From Microbacterium sp. p3-SID336 (lineage in GTDB: Bacteria; Actinomycetota; Actinomycetes; Actinomycetales; Microbacteriaceae): a DNA stretch of 35,294 bases. Under the pieces are notes generated by a model. That model saw only the letters and a program-made list of their open reading frames with translations. It was not told the origin of the DNA and did not search any database. Positions 30,183 through 35,294 of the stretch are shown piece after piece; the stretch's first letter is position 1, and each line of letters begins with the position of its first letter. The stretch lies in assembly GCF_025143365.1 (NCBI RefSeq), contig NZ_JALXPE010000043.1, positions 1 to 35,294 on the forward strand. Direction: 5' to 3'. The position numbers and the translations under genes are program-made.

Positions 30183-30590
30183 GTGATCAAGGGATTCAAG
30201 GAGTTCATCCTCCGCGGCAACGTCATCGACCTGGCGGTCGCCGTCGTCATCGGCGGTGCGTTCACCGCCATCGTCAACGCCGTCGTCGCCAGCATCATCA
30301 ATCCGATCGTGGCGCTGTTCTTCAACGCCGACGAGGCCGGCAACTTCGGTCCCGTCGTCTACGGCATTTACGGTCAGCCGGTCACCTTCCCGCTCGGCGA
30401 CCTCCTCACGGCCGTGATCAGCTTCTTCGCGGTGGCGCTCGTGGTGTACTTCGCCTTCGTCATGCCGATGAACGCGTACAAGGCCCGCCGCGCGGCGAAG
30501 AACCCGGTCGCGGAGGAGGCCGCGCAGGCAAGCGAGGCCGAGCTCCTCGCCGAGATCCGCGATCTGCTGCAGCAGCAGCGGCGCGCCTGA
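30183..30590 (+). CDS. mscL: Large-conductance mechanosensitive channel MscL
   Basis: A 135-aa pentameric pore protein that opens under membrane tension to release solutes on hypo-osmotic shock. The N-terminal amphipathic helix [20 protein letters not shown] runs into TM1 (about 14-46), with the pore-lining Gly/Ala-rich stretch. TM2 is about 75-100 ([20 protein letters not shown]). A charged helix ([17 protein letters not shown]) forms the cytoplasmic bundle. The start is GTG with GGGGG upstream. A strong terminator follows 27 nt after the stop. Confidence 0.96.
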   Translation: MIKGFKEFILRGNVIDLAVAVVIGGAFTAIVNAVVASIINPIVALFFNADEAGNFGPVVYGIYGQPVTFPLGDLLTAVISFFAVALVVYFAFVMPMNAYKARRAAKNPVAEEAAQASEAELLAEIRDLLQQQRRA

Positions 30591-30617
30591 GAGAGGCCGC
30601 GGCCCCCAACGCGGCTC

Positions 30618-30652
30618 AAGACGCACGGCTCCCCCGAGGAGCCGTGCGTCTT
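30618..30652 (+). terminator. Terminator between mscL and the helicase operon
   Basis: A 15-bp stem (30618-30632 with 30638-30652) and 5-nt loop, followed by CTCGTTT. The stem begins AAGA and ends TCTT, so it can also serve the convergent minus-strand genes. Confidence 0.88.
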
Positions 30653-30671
30653 CTCGTTTCCGGTGGTGCCG

Positions 30672-30878
30672 TCAGTAGTGGGGGGGAACGTCGCGCAGCA
30701 GCTGCTCGTCGTTCGGGCCGCTGTCACGCGCAGCGCGGGCCGGCCGCGGCTCATCGTCGCCGCCGGGCACCTCGGGATCCGGCTCGCTGCCGGGAACGGG
30801 CGTCAGGCGCGCACGCCGCGACCCGGGCACACGCACCACGCGCTGGCGCGGTGCGGTGGGGGCATCGTCGTCGGTCAC
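30672..30878 (-). CDS. Small protein coupled to the helicase-like gene, 68 aa
   Basis: A 68-aa polar, Pro/Arg/Asp-rich protein, mostly disordered-looking, that ends in DEQLLRDVPPHY. That C-terminal motif resembles the ends of many small actinobacterial proteins I recall (NDEQLRRDVPPH-type), which supports a real gene, but its role is unknown. The GTG start overlaps the stop of the large helicase-like gene by 4 nt (GTGA), so the two are very likely co-translated and may work together. It ends 19 nt before the shared terminator. Confidence 0.65.
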   Translation of the reverse strand: MTDDDAPTAPRQRVVRVPGSRRARLTPVPGSEPDPEVPGGDDEPRPARAARDSGPNDEQLLRDVPPHY

Positions 30879-33800
30879 GCTCCGTCGCCGAGGTCGATGG
30901 GCTGCGTGTCGTTCTCCGCCCGGGGCGTGCCGTCCGCGATACCGAGAACCGAGGCGATCCTGGTCGCGACCGTCCGCGGATCGCTGTAGAGATCGAACGC
31001 GTGCACGCGCACGTAGTGCCAGCCGAGGCGACGCAGGACGTGCGGGCGGAGCCGCAGCGTCTCGCGCAGCGACTCGCCCCGGGACTCCGGGTCGGACTCG
31101 ATCACCACCGCCTTGCCGCGATGCTGCGCCACGAGCGGCAGCAGGCCACGATAGTCGACGTCGACCGAGGCGCCGAGCCTGCGCAGCTCGCGCGCGAGCG
31201 CCAGCGTCAGCGGGTCCGCGAGGTCTTCCAGCCTCGCATCGCGGGACCGCGCGGCGAGCCCGCCGAGGATGGACATCAGCGTGGCCGCGCCGTGCTCCAG
31301 ACGCCCGTCGTCGAACGCGGAAGGACGGATCGACGAGACGAGGACCATCGAGCGGCGGGCACGGGTCATGCCCACGGTCAGCAGCCGCTCCCCGTCCGGA
31401 GTGGACAGGTCCCCGAAGTCGCTGAGTACGCGCCCGTGCTTGGTCAGGCCGAAGCCCAGTGAGAAGATCACCCGGTCACGGCTCTCCGCCACGGACTCCT
31501 CGAGCGTGAGCACCGCGAAGGGCTCCGCCGTGTCCCGTCCCACGAAGTCCGCGACGTCCGAGCGCCCGGCGAATGCGGCCGTGACCGCGGCGCGCACGCG
31601 CTCCGCGTGCCGAGTGCTCGCCGTCACCACCATGAGCGATTCGGAGGGACGGTGCACCGCATGCTCCACGACCAGGGTCACGACGCGCGCGACCTCGGCA
31701 TCCGGGCTCTCCACCGCGCCGGAGACCGGATCGGGAGTGCCGACGCCGCCCTCGACGTAGTCCACGGTGAGGCTGCCCCGGCCGAGGTACGAACCGGCCC
31801 AGGGCAGCGACACGATCTCGCCCCCGTAGAAGGCGTCGTTGATCAGCTCGGCGAGGTCCTCGCCACCGGCACGGTAGCTGCGCGTGAGCGTCATCACCGG
31901 CAGGAGCTCGGACAGCCGCTCGAAGACCGACACGTCGTCGAAGGGTACCTCGGGCTCCCAGTCGTCATCCGGGTCGACGGCGATGCGGAACGGCGTAGGG
32001 CGCTGCGTGACCGGGTCGCCGAAGGCGACCACCTGGCGAGCGCGACGGATGGCGGGCGCTGCCTCGGCGAGATTGATGGCAGCCGCATCCACCAGAAGGA
32101 CGGTGTCGAACTCGACGGAATCCGGGATCTCCGGCACCAGGTACGGCGAAGAGATCCAGACGGGTGCCAGGACGTCGACCAGAGTCGGCGCCGCGCTCAC
32201 CACCTCGGCCGTGGTGGTCGCCGGCTGGGTGAGGGCTCTCCGCAGGTGCTGTGACTGCTGGGGCTCGTCCACGATGGCGATGCGCCACTGGTTCGCGAGC
32301 TGCCACGCCAGCAGCGGACCTGCCATCGCGGCATGGGCCTCGTCGACGAGACGGAAGTCACGCTCCAGCCGGTCGACGACGGCCGTGTTCGCCCCCAGCA
32401 GGGCCCGATCGTCCTGCAGTGCGCGCTCCAGCAGCGACTGCCACCACGCGAACTCCAGCTCCTCGCCCACCTGGGCCTCGGACACGTGGCGCACCGAGAG
32501 CTCGGTGAGCAGCGGCTCCAGCCCGAGCAGCGCGAGCCGGTCCCTGAGCTGGGCCCGCTCCACGAGATTCTCGAACACCTCGGACTTGGCGGCGAGTCCC
32601 GCGAGCATGCGCACCAGCCGGGCGACCGGCAGCGACGACAGCGGCTCGCGACGCCCCAGGGCCGCGTCCAGTTCAGCCAGTTCCGCTTCCACACGCTGCC
32701 AGGCGACGGACACGTCGCCGAGCCCGAGCGGGATCTCCGGCGCGACCCCCGCGTCGACGTAGCGCTGCCACTGCGTCCGCTGCGTCTGGATGCGCAGCAG
32801 CGCCTCGTGCATCTCGGTCACGTGCACGCCCGGGCGCACATACTCCTTGGCGAGTCTGCGCAGCCGACGGCGGTTGGCGCCGGACATGCCGGGGGCGTCC
32901 CGGCGGGAGCCGTGCGCCTGGATGAGGTCGCCGAGCGGCCGCTCGAAGACGGTCGGACTGAAACGGTCGAGCGAGTCGCGGATGCCCTGCAGCAGCCGCA
33001 GATACTCGCCGAGCTCGTCGATCGTGGCGAAGGGCCGCATGCGGGTCTGCGCGATCAGCTCGTAGCCGCGCTCCAGGAGTGCCGGCACGCTGCTGGCGTG
33101 CAGCCGTCCGGCAAGCTGATGCGCGGAGCGCGCGGCCTCGGTGGTGGAGAAGGTGACGCCGTACCAGGGCGAATCGTTCGGTCCGACGCGGAACTCCCCC
33201 AGGCGGGCAGCCTGCGCGAGAGCGTCCGCTGCGTCGGTCCTGTCGGTCGCGAGCCGCCGCAGCGCGTCCATGCCGAGTCGCGCGGTGGTGGACGGCGGTA
33301 CGGGAAGCGACGCGAGCCGGGTGAGGTTCCTGGTCGCGTCGAGGACGGACGCGTTCAGGCCGGGCACGGGCGCCGTGAGCGCCTCCCGGTAGTCGCGGAG
33401 CACGGCGCGCAGGCGTACGAGAGCGTCGTCCACCTCGCTCACCTTCGGGGCGGTCGCCTTCTCGTTCCGCCCGATCGCCTTGACGAGATCGCGCCGCACG
33501 CTGGCGGGCGAGATGGCCAGGCTGTCGAGCCCGATGCCCGCGAGTCGATGACGCACGCCGTCCAGCGTCGAGCGGCGAGCCGAGACCACCAGGACGCGCT
33601 TGCCCGCGCGCACGAGCTCGCCGAGTGCATTGATGACGGTCTGCGTGCCTCCTGTCCCCGGCAGCGTGGCCACGGTCAGCGAATGGCCGGCGGCGATCCG
33701 CGCGAGCACCGCCTCCTGCTCGGCATCCGCATCCAGCAGCAGGTTGTCCGATGCGGGAGCGCGATCGTCGGGACCGATGTGGTGCGGGACGGCGCGCGGC

Positions 33801-34594
33801 GCCGTGAGCTGCTCCCGGTCGCCGACGTGCCCTCCGAGCGCGTTGAGGACGAGATGGTCGAGGCTCCCGCCATCCCGCGACATGCTGCCGGCGACGTCCG
33901 CGAACGTCGAGACCACCAAGCGGGGTTCGACCGAGAACGTGTCGATGGATCGTGTCAGCGCGCGCAGGCTGTCGATCACCGGCTGCGGCTTGAAGATGCC
34001 GCCGTCGTAGGCGAGCGCGGCGAGCGCATTCGCGTCGATCGTGAGGCCGAAGTGCTCCTGCGCGATGCGCACGAGCTCCGGGTTGACGGCGAACACGCCC
34101 TGGAGCTTGAGCTCGAAGTCGGTGTGGTGGCGCCGGATGGCCAGGGGGCGCAGCAGCACGGGAGCGGCGAACCACGCGCCGCCGATGCGCCAGCGGGCGA
34201 CGCCGACCGCCAGGTGCACGGCTTCGATGCCGCGGACCGTGCGCAGCTCGGTGTTCTTCGCCGTGATGCGCTCGGCGGCGAGTCGTGCGGTGCGCAGCCC
34301 CACCTCGTCGCGGAACAGGTTCGACAGCAGCGTGGACTTGCCGGTGATGAACTGGGGAAGGCTCCCGGGGTGGGCCTTGGAGATGTCGATGCCGGATTCC
34401 GGCCTGTCCCGGAAGCTCGTGAGCGGCGAGGGTCCGCCCAGGTCCGCGGCCTCGGCCTTCAGGCGGGAGCGCTCGGCCTCTGCGGCATGAGCGATCTCGA
34501 CGCCGCCGGTCGACGCATTCAGGTCACCGAGGGACACAGCGGTGTCCACCGCTGTGTCGTCCGCTGATCTGCCTTCACGCCGCCACACACTCAC
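30875..34594 (-). CDS. Degenerate superfamily 1 helicase-like protein with C-terminal endonuclease-like domain
   Basis: A 1239-aa protein. An N-terminal DUF4011-like region (about 30-240; FITGKSTLLSNLFRDE, APVLLRPLAIRR) is followed by a split helicase core. Motif I reads LPGTGGTQT (311-319), with Gly316 where Lys is required. Motif II reads VLLVDAAAIN for VDEAS. Motif III reads GDPVTQRP for GDPKQLPP. The motif IV-like TRSYRAGGEDLAELINDAFY and motif VI-like VGMTRARRS are retained. The last 90 residues (VVIESDPESRGESLRETLRL, LGWHYVRVHAFDLYSDP) resemble the MTES_1575/Vsr-like endonuclease fold with part of its active site missing. ATP hydrolysis is therefore doubtful. TAGGGT lies 6 nt before an in-frame GTG at 34588, a likely alternative start. 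Confidence 0.85.
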   Translation of the reverse strand: MSVWRREGRSADDTAVDTAVSLGDLNASTGGVEIAHAAEAERSRLKAEAADLGGPSPLTSFRDRPESGIDISKAHPGSLPQFITGKSTLLSNLFRDEVGLRTARLAAERITAKNTELRTVRGIEAVHLAVGVARWRIGGAWFAAPVLLRPLAIRRHHTDFELKLQGVFAVNPELVRIAQEHFGLTIDANALAALAYDGGIFKPQPVIDSLRALTRSIDTFSVEPRLVVSTFADVAGSMSRDGGSLDHLVLNALGGHVGDREQLTAPRAVPHHIGPDDRAPASDNLLLDADAEQEAVLARIAAGHSLTVATLPGTGGTQTVINALGELVRAGKRVLVVSARRSTLDGVRHRLAGIGLDSLAISPASVRRDLVKAIGRNEKATAPKVSEVDDALVRLRAVLRDYREALTAPVPGLNASVLDATRNLTRLASLPVPPSTTARLGMDALRRLATDRTDAADALAQAARLGEFRVGPNDSPWYGVTFSTTEAARSAHQLAGRLHASSVPALLERGYELIAQTRMRPFATIDELGEYLRLLQGIRDSLDRFSPTVFERPLGDLIQAHGSRRDAPGMSGANRRRLRRLAKEYVRPGVHVTEMHEALLRIQTQRTQWQRYVDAGVAPEIPLGLGDVSVAWQRVEAELAELDAALGRREPLSSLPVARLVRMLAGLAAKSEVFENLVERAQLRDRLALLGLEPLLTELSVRHVSEAQVGEELEFAWWQSLLERALQDDRALLGANTAVVDRLERDFRLVDEAHAAMAGPLLAWQLANQWRIAIVDEPQQSQHLRRALTQPATTTAEVVSAAPTLVDVLAPVWISSPYLVPEIPDSVEFDTVLLVDAAAINLAEAAPAIRRARQVVAFGDPVTQRPTPFRIAVDPDDDWEPEVPFDDVSVFERLSELLPVMTLTRSYRAGGEDLAELINDAFYGGEIVSLPWAGSYLGRGSLTVDYVEGGVGTPDPVSGAVESPDAEVARVVTLVVEHAVHRPSESLMVVTASTRHAERVRAAVTAAFAGRSDVADFVGRDTAEPFAVLTLEESVAESRDRVIFSLGFGLTKHGRVLSDFGDLSTPDGERLLTVGMTRARRSMVLVSSIRPSAFDDGRLEHGAATLMSILGGLAARSRDARLEDLADPLTLALARELRRLGASVDVDYRGLLPLVAQHRGKAVVIESDPESRGESLRETLRLRPHVLRRLGWHYVRVHAFDLYSDPRTVATRIASVLGIADGTPRAENDTQPIDLGDGA

Positions 34595-34600
34595 ACCCTA
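34595..34600 (-). promoter_or_regulatory. Putative -10 of the helicase-like operon
   Basis: TAGGGT on the minus strand, directly before the GTG at 34594 and 6 nt before the in-frame GTG at 34588. With a leaderless start the second GTG would be the true start codon. Confidence 0.45.
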
Positions 34601-34773
34601 GGCGCGGGACCGCGAGAGCTCGGTATCCCTGGCGGGTTTCCGCGAAAAACCGCGCCCCGATCGCCGCTCCACTGCTCCTCCCCCGGCCAGAAATCCTCGG
34701 CGTTGTCCACGTGCCCCGTGCGATCGAGTCTCGCGAGCCGCCGCGCGTCGGCGCCAGCGACCAGGATGGTGCC

Positions 34774-35286
34774 ATGACCTTCCGCTACGACTTCGCCCCG
34801 ACGCCGTTCGGCGATGCGCTTGCGGTGTTCTCCGACGAGGGCATCGTTCGTCTCGATCTGTCAGAGTCCGAAGACCCTCAGGTCCCGTGGCTCCTCGAAG
34901 GGGTGTCCCGGCAGCTCCAGGCGGTTCCTGAGCCCGACCCCGGCGCGGCTGACGAACTCGCCCATCTCCTCACCGACTACTTCGACGGATCGCCCGTCCG
35001 GTTCGACGAGCATCTCAGACTCGACTGGCGCCTGGCACAGGGCTTCGCGCGCCGCGCACTGCAGGTGGTCTGCGGCATCGAATGGGGGCAGACCATGAGC
35101 TATGGCGAGGTCGCGGTGCTGGCCGGTCACCCCGGCGCCGCCCGCGCCGTGGGCACCGCATGCCGGTTCACGCCGTTCTCGCTCATCGTGCCGGTGCACC
35201 GCGTGGTCCGGTCGGACGGCTCCCCCGGGCACTATGGAGCGCACCCCGAGCGCAAGCGCTTCCTCCTCGACCTCGAGTCACGCTGA
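34774..35286 (+). CDS. O6-alkylguanine-DNA alkyltransferase homologue lacking the active-site cysteine
   Basis: A 170-aa protein with the two-domain layout of Ogt/MGMT. The N-terminal domain covers about 1-85. The DNA-binding domain has the helix-turn-helix QTMSYGEVAVLAGHPGAARA with the conserved arginine finger in ARAVG. The active-site segment reads FSLIVPVHRVV: Val141 replaces the alkyl-acceptor Cys of the PCHRV motif (codon GTG at 35194-35196), and the usual Asn of the preceding NP is Thr. The C-terminal ERKRFLLDLE is intact. It cannot act as a normal suicide repair enzyme and may bind or flag alkylated DNA, as alkyltransferase-like proteins do. The ATG at 34774 has AGGA upstream. It is divergent from the helicase-like operon. 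Confidence 0.88.
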   Translation: MTFRYDFAPTPFGDALAVFSDEGIVRLDLSESEDPQVPWLLEGVSRQLQAVPEPDPGAADELAHLLTDYFDGSPVRFDEHLRLDWRLAQGFARRALQVVCGIEWGQTMSYGEVAVLAGHPGAARAVGTACRFTPFSLIVPVHRVVRSDGSPGHYGAHPERKRFLLDLESR

Positions 35287-35294
35287 CCCGTCCC

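Noticed and set aside
32333..34567. 744-aa open frame on the plus strand opposite the helicase-like gene
   Set aside because: Antisense shadow; the minus-strand protein has clear helicase motifs and proper coupling with its neighbour.

Overview
This is about 35 kb of a high-GC actinobacterial chromosome. The gene order, the gene families and the rRNA locus point to Microbacteriaceae, most likely Microbacterium; that is inference from content, since no search was run. Two blocks follow gene orders known from Mycobacterium tuberculosis: the segment 2974-20732 resembles the Rv1691-Rv1713 neighbourhood, and 26747-30590 resembles Rv0985c-Rv0996. Most of the window is therefore core chromosome.

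Layout. 1-608: a scar of a mobile element (an integrase C-terminus broken by an in-frame TAG, plus a lower-GC orphan ORF) lying against a tRNA-Pro(GGG) gene. 717-2867 (+): acetyltransferase, unknown protein, lysoplasmalogenase and an S4 RNA-binding protein in a tight run. 2974-20732 (-): one long run of tightly packed, mostly overlapping genes. In transcription order these are a repeat-rich TPR-like protein, a HAD phosphatase, a 58-aa conserved protein, tlyA, nadK, recN, pyrG, a Nudix ADP-ribose hydrolase, xerD, parA, scpA, scpB, rluB, tyrA, cmk, der and a Nudix-PIN fusion. They cover rRNA/ribosome maturation (tlyA, rluB, der), chromosome dimer resolution and segregation (xerD, parA, scpAB), DNA repair (recN) and nucleotide/NAD metabolism (pyrG, cmk, nadK).

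20765-26531 (-): a complete 16S-23S-5S operon with tandem promoters, leader, boxA-like elements, processing stems and a strong terminator, and no tRNA in its spacer. A tRNA-Ala(CGC) lies just upstream of it. 26747-29233 (-): membrane protein, RimJ-like acetyltransferase and galU. 29274-30590 (+): 5-formyltetrahydrofolate cyclo-ligase, FmdB-type zinc ribbon and mscL. 30672-34594 (-): a small conserved-looking protein coupled to a 1239-aa helicase-like protein. 34774-35286 (+): an O6-alkylguanine alkyltransferase homologue.

The most unusual content is at the right end. The large helicase-like protein keeps the superfamily 1 layout but lacks the Walker A lysine (GTGGTQT), has VDAAA where VDEAS is expected, and has a degenerate C-terminal endonuclease-like domain. 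Next to it, divergently, is a full-length alkyltransferase whose active-site PCHR reads PVHR. Two neighbouring nucleic-acid enzymes with lost catalytic residues suggest non-catalytic, sensing or binding roles. Other points of interest are the Nudix-PIN fusion, the strongly bipolar Arg-rich/Asp-Ala repeat protein just after the rRNA terminator, and a recurring TANNNT-N6-RTG arrangement that suggests many leaderless transcripts.
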